This document shows, piece after piece, positions 34,867 through 42,756 of a stretch of 64,000 nucleotides of DNA. The notes beneath the pieces are model-generated. The model saw nothing but the letters and a program-made list of their open reading frames with translations. It searched no databases and had not been told where the DNA came from. Made by a program: the position numbers and the translations under genes. Every line of letters begins with the position of its first letter. Position 1 is the stretch's first letter. This stretch comes from Enteractinococcus helveticum (lineage in GTDB: Bacteria; Actinomycetota; Actinomycetes; Actinomycetales; Micrococcaceae). The stretch spans positions 1 through 64,000 of the forward strand of contig NZ_DYXC01000169.1 of assembly GCF_020742345.1 (NCBI RefSeq), written 5' to 3'.

Positions 34867-35433
34867 ATGACGACGACCGAGCCAGCATCTTCCCGTCCCG
34901 TCTTTGACGCCATGACCCGCCGCGCCTCACATTCCAAAGTCACCGACCAAGCACCCAGTCATGAGGAACTTGGCGAATTGGTCAGCGTGCTGACGAGTGT
35001 GCCTGATCATTCGCGATTGCGGCCATGGCGGATCATTGAGTTGCGCGGCAAAGACCGCCAAACCCTAGGCAAAGCCCTGGCCAAGGCCAATAAGACGCCC
35101 AACGAAAAAGGCATTTCGAAAGCCACCCGAGCGCCACTGGTGCTGGCCGTCGTCGTCAGCCCGAAACACAGTAAAAAGGTACCGTACTGGGAACAAGAAA
35201 CCGTGGCCGCCGGCGTCGCACACTTCCTGAGCCTGCTCTTAGCCGAAGCCGGCTGGGGCACCATGTGGCGTACCGGGCATGCCACACGCTCCAAACCGGT
35301 TCGCAAAGCCATGAAATTAGCCAAAGATGAACAGCTGCTCGGCTGGATCTACGTAGGTGGTGTGCCCGAGCATAAGCGCAAGCATAAACCACGCAAGCCC
35401 CTGGATTTGGATCAGCACTTAACCTCGCTGTAA
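34867..35433 (+). CDS. Nitroreductase family protein
   Basis: 188 residues from the ATG at 34867 (AAGGG six bases upstream). The short, YdjA-like type: MTRRASHSKVTDQAP contains the R-x-S-x-K FMN-binding pattern, HSRLRPWRIIEL corresponds to the phosphate/flavin loop, and GWGTMWRTGHATRSKPVR to the region that contacts the second subunit. An FMN-dependent NAD(P)H oxidoreductase; natural substrate unknown. It precedes the GlcG-like gene by 143 bp, separated by a small hairpin. Confidence 0.85.
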   Translation: MTTTEPASSRPVFDAMTRRASHSKVTDQAPSHEELGELVSVLTSVPDHSRLRPWRIIELRGKDRQTLGKALAKANKTPNEKGISKATRAPLVLAVVVSPKHSKKVPYWEQETVAAGVAHFLSLLLAEAGWGTMWRTGHATRSKPVRKAMKLAKDEQLLGWIYVGGVPEHKRKHKPRKPLDLDQHLTSL

Positions 35434-35440
35434 TACACAA

Positions 35441-35457
35441 CCCCTTTCGGAAAGGGG
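35441..35457 (+). terminator. Small hairpin after nitroreductase gene
   Basis: CCCCTTT-CGG-AAAGGGG, 7-bp stem. It has no T tract afterwards, so it may be only a weak terminator or an RNA-stabilising element. Confidence 0.4.
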
Positions 35458-35576
35458 TGAAAGCTACCACAATGGGATATGAGGCGTTGGCGAGCTACCG
35501 CGTAATCTCATAGCGCGCAACCTTGCAAACGTCTGGTCATTCGCACCCGAACCCGCTTGGAATAAGGAGTCGCACC

Positions 35577-36005
35577 ATGACCAGTAATCCCTCGACCGTT
35601 AGCCTGCAGCAGGCCCAAACCGTGGTGGACGCATGTTTGCGCCGAGCAGCAGAGCTCGATCTGAAAATGAATGTGGCAGTCGTCGATGCTGGCGCCAATT
35701 TGAAAGCCTTTGGTCGCATGGACGACGCGTGGCTGGGCAGCATTGACATCTCAATCAAAAAGGCCCGCACGGCACGGTATTTCGATATGCCCACCGGTGA
35801 CCTATCGCCCATGGTGCAGCCGGGCGAATCGCTGTATCACCTGGAATTTTCCAACGGCGGACTCATTACGTTTCCCGGTGGCATCCCGCTGAAACTCGAC
35901 GACGGCACGGTTATTGGTGCGGTTGGGGTCAGCGGTTCGACCGTCGACAACGATCAAACCATTGCCGAGGCCGGTGTGGCAGCCTTCGAAGCCACACCGA
36001 AATAG
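35577..36005 (+). CDS. GlcG/HbpS family protein (heme-binding type, DUF336)
   Basis: 142 residues from the ATG at 35577, backed by AAGGAG seven bases upstream; the longer frame has no ribosome binding site. Typical GlcG/HbpS sequence: AQTVVDACLRRAAELDLKMNVAVVDAGANLKAFGRMDDAWLG and GGIPLKLDDGTVIGAVGVSGST (each quoted in part: LKMNVAVVDAGANLKAF; VIGAVGVSGST). The family binds heme or a small acid; its role in many catabolic operons is unknown. The next gene, a formaldehyde-dehydrogenase-type enzyme, starts 28 bp downstream and is probably cotranscribed. Confidence 0.85.
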   Translation: MTSNPSTVSLQQAQTVVDACLRRAAELDLKMNVAVVDAGANLKAFGRMDDAWLGSIDISIKKARTARYFDMPTGDLSPMVQPGESLYHLEFSNGGLITFPGGIPLKLDDGTVIGAVGVSGSTVDNDQTIAEAGVAAFEATPK

Positions 36006-36033
36006 CAACACCCCGTCAGGAGTGGAATAATTC

Positions 36034-37176
36034 ATGAAAGCTGTTGTCTACAAAGGACCATTTGAAGTCGCCGTGGAAGACGTCGACGACCCTGTCATCC
36101 AAGATCCCACCGATGTGATCGTCAAAATCACCTCGACTGCGATCTGTGGATCCGATCTGCACATGTATGAAGGCCGCACGGACGCCAAACCCGGCATTAC
36201 CTTTGGCCACGAAAACATGGGCATTGTTGAAGAAATCGGCTCCGGCGTCACCACCGTCAACGTTGGTGACCGGGTGGTCATGCCATTCAATGTTGCCTGT
36301 GGTTTTTGCGATAACTGCCGAGCCGGTAACTCCGCCTTCTGTCTGACGGTGAACGAACCTGGCAAGGCCGGTGGCGCCTACGGTTATGTTGGGATGGGCC
36401 CCTATGGTGGCGGCCAAGCCGAATACCTGCGTGTACCATTCGCCGATTACAACTGCGTGCAACTACCCCAGGGTGAAGAACACGAAAAAGACTTCGCCCT
36501 GCTGGCCGACATTTTCCCAACCGGTTATCACTCCACCGAATTGGCCGGTGTAAGACCCGGTGAAACCGTTGCGGTCTATGGTGCCGGGCCCGTAGGGTTG
36601 ATGGCCGCCTACTCCGCCCAGATCAAGGGTGCCAGCCGGGTGTTTGTGGTCGATAACGTGCCAAACCGGCTGGAATTGGTCAAAGAATTGGGGGCTGAAC
36701 CGATCAATTTCAACGACGGCGACCCTGCCCAACAGATCAGTGATGCCATCCAAGACTATGGCGTGGACCGGGGTATTGACGCTGTGGGCTACCAGGCCAC
36801 CGAACCTGATGGCCATGAACAACCAGCCGTGGTGCTCAATCAACTGGTTGATACCGTGCGGCCCACCGGGGGACTGGGCGTCGTCGGGCTCTATGTGCCG
36901 TCCGATCCCGGAGCACCCGATGAGCACTCGGCCAAAGGTGAGCTGTTGTTTAGGATTGGCCGGTTCTTTGAAAAGGGCCAGACCATGGGCACCGGGCAGG
37001 CCAATGTGAAAAAATACGCCCACCGGCTGCGCGATTTAATTATCGCCGGCCGCGCCAAACCGGGCTTTGTTGTTTCCAAGGAACTCCCGTTGGCTGATGC
37101 ACCAGATGCCTACGAGCGTTTTGATAAACGCGAAGAAGGCTACTCCAAAGTGTTACTGCAACCAGCACGCGGCTAG
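36034..37176 (+). CDS. fdhA: Glutathione-independent formaldehyde dehydrogenase-type zinc alcohol dehydrogenase
   Basis: 380 residues. Catalytic zinc ligands in AICGSDLHMYEG and GHENMGIV, structural zinc cysteines in CGFCDNCRAGNSAFC, Rossmann motif AVYGAGPVGLMAA, then VDNVPNRLELVKELGAE. The insert VGMGPYGGGQAEYLRVP is characteristic of the FdhA group, which dismutates or oxidises formaldehyde with tightly bound NAD. Other members act on different aldehydes or alcohols, so the substrate is not certain. AGGAG precedes the ATG. A shared hairpin separates it from the convergent DHA2 exporter. Confidence 0.85.
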   Translation: MKAVVYKGPFEVAVEDVDDPVIQDPTDVIVKITSTAICGSDLHMYEGRTDAKPGITFGHENMGIVEEIGSGVTTVNVGDRVVMPFNVACGFCDNCRAGNSAFCLTVNEPGKAGGAYGYVGMGPYGGGQAEYLRVPFADYNCVQLPQGEEHEKDFALLADIFPTGYHSTELAGVRPGETVAVYGAGPVGLMAAYSAQIKGASRVFVVDNVPNRLELVKELGAEPINFNDGDPAQQISDAIQDYGVDRGIDAVGYQATEPDGHEQPAVVLNQLVDTVRPTGGLGVVGLYVPSDPGAPDEHSAKGELLFRIGRFFEKGQTMGTGQANVKKYAHRLRDLIIAGRAKPGFVVSKELPLADAPDAYERFDKREEGYSKVLLQPARG

Positions 37177-37193
37177 TACCTAAACTTGTCCCT

Positions 37194-37231
37194 GCTGTCG
37201 CGCTCGCCGTCATTCGGAAGAGCGCGACAGC
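37194..37231. terminator. Bidirectional hairpin
   Basis: A perfect 12-bp stem (GCTGTCGCGCTC / GAGCGCGACAGC) between convergent genes. A 14-base loop. Confidence 0.7.
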
Positions 37232-37251
37232 GCCTTGTGTTGGGATGGCTC

Positions 37252-38631
37252 CTAAGCATGCCCCGATGCTTGATGCTGCTTTTCGGCCCGGAAGCGTGAG
37301 ACCGCCAGAAAACCCAAGCCCAGCACCACGACATGCAACATCAGCGACAGACCCATGGCTTGGGCGAACCCGGTGTGCTTGAGGCTGACCTGCATGACCG
37401 CGCCCAGTGCTGCGGCTCCAATGACAGCACCAACCTGGCGCGACGTGTTGTACACGCCGGATCCTGCGCCAACGAGGTTTCCGGGAAGGCCACGCATTGA
37501 GATGGCCGAGTTCGCTGACCAACACATGGCATTGGACGCTCCTTGGAACATCAGCGGGATGAGCAGCCAACCGATATGCGCATCGGCTGACATCAGGATG
37601 ACGAACAGTGCCATCGACGTCATCATAGAACCAAAACCGATCTTGGAGATGCGTCCCGGCGGCAGGCGGTCGGTAAGCCGGCCGAGAATGGGTGCCATCA
37701 CCACGGATACGATGGCTTGGGGCAGGATGAGCAGGCCGGCAAGTTGTGCACTGAGTCCGGCGGAAAGTTGCAGATACAACATGATGGGCAGATTCATCGA
37801 GTAGACCGCGAACCCCAGGGTAGATACTGAAAGTGAACCCCAGCGGAAGTTGCGGATCTGGAACAATTCCAGCGGCACCAGGGCGTCCTGGTCGCGGTGT
37901 TGGGCTCGGCGTTGGAGCCAGATGAACACCATAAGCGCGATGAGTCCGAGCGCCAGGACAGCAAAGAGCCAGATTGGCCAGCCCAATTCGGGACCTTGTT
38001 GCAGGGTAAGGACAATGGCAAGCACCGCGATCAACGACAGGATGGCGCTGAGTAGATCGATGCGGGACACCTCGGTGGGTAATTTGGGAACCCAGACTGC
38101 TACCAGCACGATCGCCAGAATGCCAAACGGGATGTAGAGGAAAAAGACCCAACGCCACCCTAGACCTCCGGCCAGGAAACCACCGACGACCGGACCGAAG
38201 AGTCCAGATGAACTGGCAACAGCTGACCACACACCCATAGCAGCGCCACGTTTGTGGAACGGGAAGATCCGGTTGATGACGCTCAGTGGCTGTGGGTTCA
38301 GCAGTGATGCCCCGAAACCTTGGATCGCACGGGCAAAAATGAGGAACTCAATGGTGGGAGCGAACGCGCACGCCGTCGCGGCCAGCACGAAGACCGCCAT
38401 GCCGACCAAATACATTTTGCGTTGACCGAACCGGTCGCCGAGGCGACCAGTCACCAGCAGTGGCACCGCGAACGTCAGCAGATACACCGCCGAGACCCAC
38501 ACTGCCTGGTTGACTGATGCATCTAAGTCTTCGGTAATTTGGGGCAGCGCGATGGCCACCAGCGACTGGTCCATCAGCGTAATGAATAGACCTACACACA
38601 GGGCACCAAGAGCTTTCCACACGAGGGTCAT
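37252..38631 (-). CDS. MFS drug exporter, DHA2 (EmrB/QacA) family
   Basis: 459 residues with 13-14 membrane segments. TM1 has LITLMDQSLVAIALPQI, the DHA2 motif D1; the A-loop is GRLGDRFGQRKMYLVG; motif C appears as ASSSGLFGPVVGGFLAGGLGWR. A proton-driven exporter of hydrophobic drugs or metabolites. It is divergent from a PadR-type repressor with 186 bp and a repeat-rich operator between them, the usual arrangement for an inducible efflux pump. Confidence 0.9.
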   Translation of the reverse strand: MTLVWKALGALCVGLFITLMDQSLVAIALPQITEDLDASVNQAVWVSAVYLLTFAVPLLVTGRLGDRFGQRKMYLVGMAVFVLAATACAFAPTIEFLIFARAIQGFGASLLNPQPLSVINRIFPFHKRGAAMGVWSAVASSSGLFGPVVGGFLAGGLGWRWVFFLYIPFGILAIVLVAVWVPKLPTEVSRIDLLSAILSLIAVLAIVLTLQQGPELGWPIWLFAVLALGLIALMVFIWLQRRAQHRDQDALVPLELFQIRNFRWGSLSVSTLGFAVYSMNLPIMLYLQLSAGLSAQLAGLLILPQAIVSVVMAPILGRLTDRLPPGRISKIGFGSMMTSMALFVILMSADAHIGWLLIPLMFQGASNAMCWSANSAISMRGLPGNLVGAGSGVYNTSRQVGAVIGAAALGAVMQVSLKHTGFAQAMGLSLMLHVVVLGLGFLAVSRFRAEKQHQASGHA

Positions 38632-38786
38632 GCTATTCGCGCTGGACGCCAGTGGCCAACGGGACCTGCGGAATTTCGTATCCCGGCATCATCAGTAAGG
38701 ACGGTATATTGCGCCACCGATCGAGACATGAAGCATTGCGTTAGCGAGCACGATGTACTGACAGAAACCGTATTGCGTCCTTGATA

Positions 38787-38814
38787 ATAGTGTGCCTTGC
38801 ACAGTATAGTGTGC
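38787..38814. promoter_or_regulatory. Putative PadR operator
   Basis: Two 9-bp direct copies of ATAGTGTGC (38787-38795 and 38806-38814, 19 bp apart) flank an inverted repeat TGTGC-CTT-GCACA (38791-38803). The second copy ends 3 bp before the PadR start codon, so binding would also block the regulator's own translation start region and fits autorepression. Confidence 0.55.
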
Positions 38815-38817
38815 TGC

Positions 38818-39156
38818 ATGGTTGAGGCGTTCGAAACCCATCTTCAAGAATTGCGGCGCGGCACTATCGTGCTGGCCTGTCTGCAGTTGCTGCAATCTCC
38901 GGGCTATGGCTACGGCCTGCTGCAAGAGCTCGAAGCAGCGGGTTTCGAAACCGAAGCTAATACGTTGTATCCACTGTTGCGGCGTCTGGAAAAACAAGGG
39001 CACCTCACGAGTTACTGGAACACAGAAGAATCGCGACCACGAAAGTTCTATCAAACCTCGGAGGCTGGGCTCAGACTGGCAGGGGCCCTGTATCAAGAGT
39101 GGCAGAGATTGACCGGCTCGCTTGCTGCACTGCCCGATCAATCGCCTAGCTCGTGA
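38818..39156 (+). CDS. PadR family transcriptional regulator
   Basis: 112 residues from the ATG at 38818. The PadR winged helix is complete: ELRRGTIVLACLQLL, GYGYGLLQELEAAGF, NTLYPLLRRLEKQGHL, then WNTEESRPRKFYQTSEAG. This is the short subfamily lacking a long C-terminal dimer helix. The following gene (HAAS-type) starts 14 bp downstream, the common PadR plus HAAS pairing; the divergent DHA2 exporter is a second likely target. Confidence 0.92.
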   Translation: MVEAFETHLQELRRGTIVLACLQLLQSPGYGYGLLQELEAAGFETEANTLYPLLRRLEKQGHLTSYWNTEESRPRKFYQTSEAGLRLAGALYQEWQRLTGSLAALPDQSPSS

Positions 39157-39169
39157 GGAGCAATCCCCT

Positions 39170-40150
39170 ATGAAAACTTCACTTTCTGAACGGTATATCA
39201 CCGCTACCATCAACGAACTACCCGCTGAAATGCACGACGACGTGCGCGCGGAACTCGAAGCATCTATTGCCGATGCCATCATGGCCCGCATTGAGCAAGG
39301 CGAGGTTCGTGAAACGGCTGAGCGTGCCGTATTAACCGAACTGGGCGATCCTAGTCTCCTGGCAGCAAACTATGCGGATCGGCCACTACATCTGATTGGC
39401 CCGCGCTACTATCTCACGTGGTGGCGGTTGCTGAAACGCCTCCTGGTGATCATCCCACCGATCGTCTTCGTTATCGTCGCATTCGCTCAGGTGCTGGCCG
39501 GCGGCAATATTGGCGATATTCTGGCTGAAGCCATCGTGGCAACAATCTCGACCATTCTTCATGTGTGCTTTTGGGTCACGCTGACGTTTGTCATTATCGA
39601 ACGTTCTGGGGGAGACCTTGGAATTTCATGGAGTGTAGATAACCTTCCTGAGCCACAAGACGCTCGTCGCGGGAAAGGTGACTTCATCGCATCATTGGTG
39701 TTCATCGGTTTGATGCTCGCTGCTCTTATCTGGGATCAGACTCGGGCGTTCATTCGCATCGAAGGCGAGTCTGTTGCCGTTTTGAATCCCGAGTTGTGGC
39801 CCTGGGCGATGATTAGTTTGATTGGTCTGTTGGTCCTGGAGGCTATTTTTGCACTCGTCCTGTACACCCGAGGTGGCTGGAATTTCCTGATGGCCGCAGT
39901 CAATACCCTGCTGAGTATGGCTTTTTTCAGCTGGTTTATCACCCTGTTAGTCCGAGGTGAGTTGTTCAGTGAGCAGTTCACCAACCTCTGGTCAGACAAT
40001 GGCGTCCATGAGGACAACTTGTACACCCTGGCAGTGATATTCGGCTTTGGAATAGCCGTCATCTCCATCTGGGATATGATCGACGGCTGGGTCAGAGCCA
40101 CTCGGTCCAACCGGTCAGCAGAATCCAAATGCGGGGCGCTCGCGACCTAA
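39170..40150 (+). CDS. HAAS-domain membrane protein
   Basis: 326 residues from the ATG at 39170 (GAGGAG upstream). The first 70 residues (RYITATINELPAEMHDDVRA, then ELGDPSLLAANYADRP) are the helical HAAS-type module often encoded directly after PadR genes. Seven or so membrane helices follow in pairs (LLVIIPPIVFVIVAFAQVL; ISTILHVCFWVTLTFVII; FIASLVFIGLMLAALIW; WAMISLIGLLVLEAIFALVL; FLMAAVNTLLSMAFFSWFIT; LAVIFGFGIAVISIWDMI). Such pairs are thought to link envelope state to PadR control; the mechanism is not established. Confidence 0.8.
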   Translation: MKTSLSERYITATINELPAEMHDDVRAELEASIADAIMARIEQGEVRETAERAVLTELGDPSLLAANYADRPLHLIGPRYYLTWWRLLKRLLVIIPPIVFVIVAFAQVLAGGNIGDILAEAIVATISTILHVCFWVTLTFVIIERSGGDLGISWSVDNLPEPQDARRGKGDFIASLVFIGLMLAALIWDQTRAFIRIEGESVAVLNPELWPWAMISLIGLLVLEAIFALVLYTRGGWNFLMAAVNTLLSMAFFSWFITLLVRGELFSEQFTNLWSDNGVHEDNLYTLAVIFGFGIAVISIWDMIDGWVRATRSNRSAESKCGALAT

Positions 40151-40351
40151 TATTGAACTCGCAGTTAAATGAGCGGCCTTTTCTGTGCCAGTGACTACGT
40201 TTCTGGATGGGATAAAAAGCTGTTGAGGGTAAGTAGAAGGTTCTTATCTCCCTGGTGTTCTTGTAAGATCCTGTTTGACTCAGAAGGAAAATTATGAGTT
40301 GTATCACACCTTTGTTCAAGCTATAAACATATACCGGAAGAGGCTTGTTTT

Positions 40352-41041
40352 ATGGCAAATGTTCTTGTGCTTGCACCTCACGCTGACGACGAAACGCTTG
40401 GTGCCGGAGGCACGATCGCCAAACACCTTGACGAAGGTGACGACGTTGCTGTTGTTATAGCAACTGGCCCGGGGAATGCATCGGACGGACATCCGCTATT
40501 CACACAAGAAGAATTCGATACGGTGCGTTCTGAGGCCTCACGGGCACTAAAAGGGTTAGGCGTATCAAGACTAACCTTCGGAGACTTACCTGCTGTCACG
40601 TATCCACAACAGCCCGTATGGCAAGTCAATAAGGAAGTGCACCGTTTAATTGCGGAGCATGAACCGGAGATTTTATATGTCCCGTTCCCTTTCGATTTAC
40701 ACGGGGATCATCGTTCGCTATTTCACGCTGCCAGTGTCGCTTGGCGACCGAACACGGAGATGGGGCAACGGATAAAACGCGTATTAGCGTACGAAGTGCA
40801 GTCCGAGACCCACTGGAATGTGCCATACCTTGAACCGGGGTTTACCCCGAACATATGGGTAAGTTTGAATGAAAGCCAGCTTGAGAGGAAACTTGAAGCG
40901 CTTGGGTGTTACGCTTCGCAAATGTATCCTTTCCCCCATGCCAGGTCAGTCAAGGCTGTAGAACATCTTGCCCGGTGGCGGGGGAGTCAGCAAGGCCTCG
41001 AAGCAGCCGAGGGATTCGTTCTCATTAAGGAAACCTGGTAA
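40352..41041 (+). CDS. PIG-L family deacetylase
   Basis: 229 residues. The zinc-binding motif PHADDETLGAGG (residues 8-19) and the later HGDHRSLFHAA are typical of the PIG-L/LmbE group, which removes N-acetyl groups from GlcNAc-containing lipids or sugars (GlcNAc-PI, bacillithiol or mycothiol precursors, polysaccharide repeat units). Here it opens a polysaccharide locus, so an activated or lipid-linked amino sugar is the likely substrate. GAAGAGG precedes the ATG. This gene and the next two are more AT-rich than the surrounding DNA. Confidence 0.88.
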   Translation: MANVLVLAPHADDETLGAGGTIAKHLDEGDDVAVVIATGPGNASDGHPLFTQEEFDTVRSEASRALKGLGVSRLTFGDLPAVTYPQQPVWQVNKEVHRLIAEHEPEILYVPFPFDLHGDHRSLFHAASVAWRPNTEMGQRIKRVLAYEVQSETHWNVPYLEPGFTPNIWVSLNESQLERKLEALGCYASQMYPFPHARSVKAVEHLARWRGSQQGLEAAEGFVLIKETW

Positions 41042-41062
41042 ATCCCACCAGAAAAGATCATC

Positions 41063-41749
41063 ATGAACAGTTCTCAAACAGCTACTTGGCAAAGCGATCA
41101 CAGTACCGTTCAGTCGGATCAACTGCGTTCAACAGAACTTTGGGTTCAGCAAGAGATCCTCAACCGAAATAGCTCCTTCTACGAGAAATACGGCAAACGG
41201 ATATTCGATGTCTGTGTGGCCGTAACCGCCGGGATAGCTGTTGCCCCAGTTGTAGCTACTGCTGCATTGGCTGTGAAGATCGAAACTCCAGGGCCGGTGT
41301 TGTTTCGCCAACAACGAGTCGGTAAAGGTCTGACGACCTTCAATATCTATAAGTTGAGAACTATGCGGCACGGCAACCGTTCTACTGGAGAAGTCCTTCC
41401 CGGAAATCCGGATACAACACGCGTCGGACGGGTTTTGCGCAGGTTGAAGATCGATGAGCTGCCCCAAATTTTCAATGTGCTCCGCGGAGAAATGAGCATC
41501 GTCGGGCCGCGCCCACTTCTTGCAGACACCCTTGAGGAAGTGACCGAAGATGGCAGGCATAGATTCTTAGTGAAACCGGGACTTACCGGTCATGCTCAGA
41601 CCAACGGCAACATCACGTTGAGCTGGCCTGTCAGATGGCGCTATGACAGGATCTATGTCGACAACCTGTCGTTTTCATTTGATATAAGAATTCTGCTGAA
41701 AACCTTGTCAGTCATACTTTTTGGTGAAAAACCCACGGGGCAGGAATAA
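41063..41749 (+). CDS. Undecaprenyl-phosphate sugar-1-phosphate transferase (first copy)
   Basis: 228 residues. Monotopic PglC/WcaJ-C type: one N-terminal membrane helix (IFDVCVAVTAGIAVAPVVAT), then VLFRQQRVGKGLTTFNIYKLRTM with the catalytic Asp-Glu region in RRLKIDELPQIFNVLRGEMS, followed by IVGPRPLL and PGLTGHAQ. It loads the first sugar phosphate on undecaprenyl phosphate. A 50-residue hydrophilic N-terminal extension is unusual. The stop overlaps the formyltransferase start (TAATG). A second, different sugar-1-P transferase lies at 46856. Confidence 0.88.
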   Translation: MNSSQTATWQSDHSTVQSDQLRSTELWVQQEILNRNSSFYEKYGKRIFDVCVAVTAGIAVAPVVATAALAVKIETPGPVLFRQQRVGKGLTTFNIYKLRTMRHGNRSTGEVLPGNPDTTRVGRVLRRLKIDELPQIFNVLRGEMSIVGPRPLLADTLEEVTEDGRHRFLVKPGLTGHAQTNGNITLSWPVRWRYDRIYVDNLSFSFDIRILLKTLSVILFGEKPTGQE

Positions 41750-42756
41750 TGGGCACACAGACTATCCGGGCTGCGGTGGTGGGAGCCGTGGGCAGTAGCG
41801 CTGTCGCAGCACGTCATATCGCGAAAAGTGGCATACAACTTGTTGGCATAGCCGGGCACGAACCTCGTCAGGAAGAGTCGCATCTCCGTAGTCTCGCGAA
41901 AGAACTGGCGGTTGATTATTTCGGATTTGAACGGGTGAACGACAAATCTGTCGTTAATCAACTTCAGGCATGGGACGTCGACTTCCTGTTCGTTGTAGGA
42001 CTCTCCCAACTAGTCTCATCCGAGATCCTCTCCACAGCTCATAGGGGGTGCGTAGGCTATCACCCTACCGCGCTCCCCAAAGGTCGGGGCAGAGCACCCG
42101 TTGCTTGGATTGCTCTTGGCCAAGTTCCAGCAGCTTCGACATTATTTGAAATTGCAGAACATGCTGATAGCGGCGGGATTCTCGAGCAAGTGCCGTTTCA
42201 AGTTACCGAAGACATGGACGCGGCGGATGTTACAGCAGAATGCTTACGAACCCTCGCACAAGCGATGGACCAACTCCTACCCAAATTAGAAAAACTAGAC
42301 TGGTCCCCAGTGCCTCAGGACGATAGCTTAGCTACATTCCTGGGTAAACGTGACCCAGGGGACGGCTTGATTAACTGGCATGAGTCGGCACGAGAAGTGG
42401 ATGCGCTCATTCGCGCGGCAGCTCCGCCCCATCCCGGTGCATACGTTTACAGTAAGGGCCAGCGCCTCAGAATTCTACGTTCTGGCGGTGTGGTTAAAAA
42501 ACCGAAAGCTGCCGGTGTCATTGGAAAAGTCCTCCGGAAAATAGGCGAGCACTACGAAGTTCAATGCGGCGATGGGGTTATTCGTATCGGCGAGATTTGC
42601 AATGATCATGGTGAGCCTGTTCACCTTCGAGACGGAACACTGTTGGGGACACGGGTCGAAGATGAACTCCATGCACTGAAGAAAAAAATACAGGAACTCG
42701 AAGCCATAGTTTCGAATCTGACGGCAGCTGATAACGAGCTGCGTGAACGGCAATAG
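41749..42756 (+). CDS. Methionyl-tRNA formyltransferase-like sugar N-formyltransferase
   Basis: 335 residues with the 10-formyl-THF transferase fold: catalytic loop YHPTALPKGRGRAPVAW (His105) and the Asp in EHADSGGI (Asp140). The usual Asn two residues before the His is Tyr104-shifted (G-Y-H instead of N-x-H), a variant seen in formyltransferases of polysaccharide loci rather than the housekeeping Fmt. A C-terminal FMT-like domain (DGLINWHESAREVDALIRAA) is followed by a short coiled-coil tail (LHALKKKIQELEAIVSNL). Probably formylates the 4-amine of a dTDP/UDP-4-amino-dideoxy sugar. Last gene of this block. Confidence 0.8.
   Translation: MGTQTIRAAVVGAVGSSAVAARHIAKSGIQLVGIAGHEPRQEESHLRSLAKELAVDYFGFERVNDKSVVNQLQAWDVDFLFVVGLSQLVSSEILSTAHRGCVGYHPTALPKGRGRAPVAWIALGQVPAASTLFEIAEHADSGGILEQVPFQVTEDMDAADVTAECLRTLAQAMDQLLPKLEKLDWSPVPQDDSLATFLGKRDPGDGLINWHESAREVDALIRAAAPPHPGAYVYSKGQRLRILRSGGVVKKPKAAGVIGKVLRKIGEHYEVQCGDGVIRIGEICNDHGEPVHLRDGTLLGTRVEDELHALKKKIQELEAIVSNLTAADNELRERQ

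Noticed and set aside
37040..38230. Long minus-strand frame of 396 codons
   Set aside because: Lies entirely across the DHA2 exporter and the FdhA 3' end in another frame; Arg/Pro/His-rich composition without any domain, so a shadow of a real gene.
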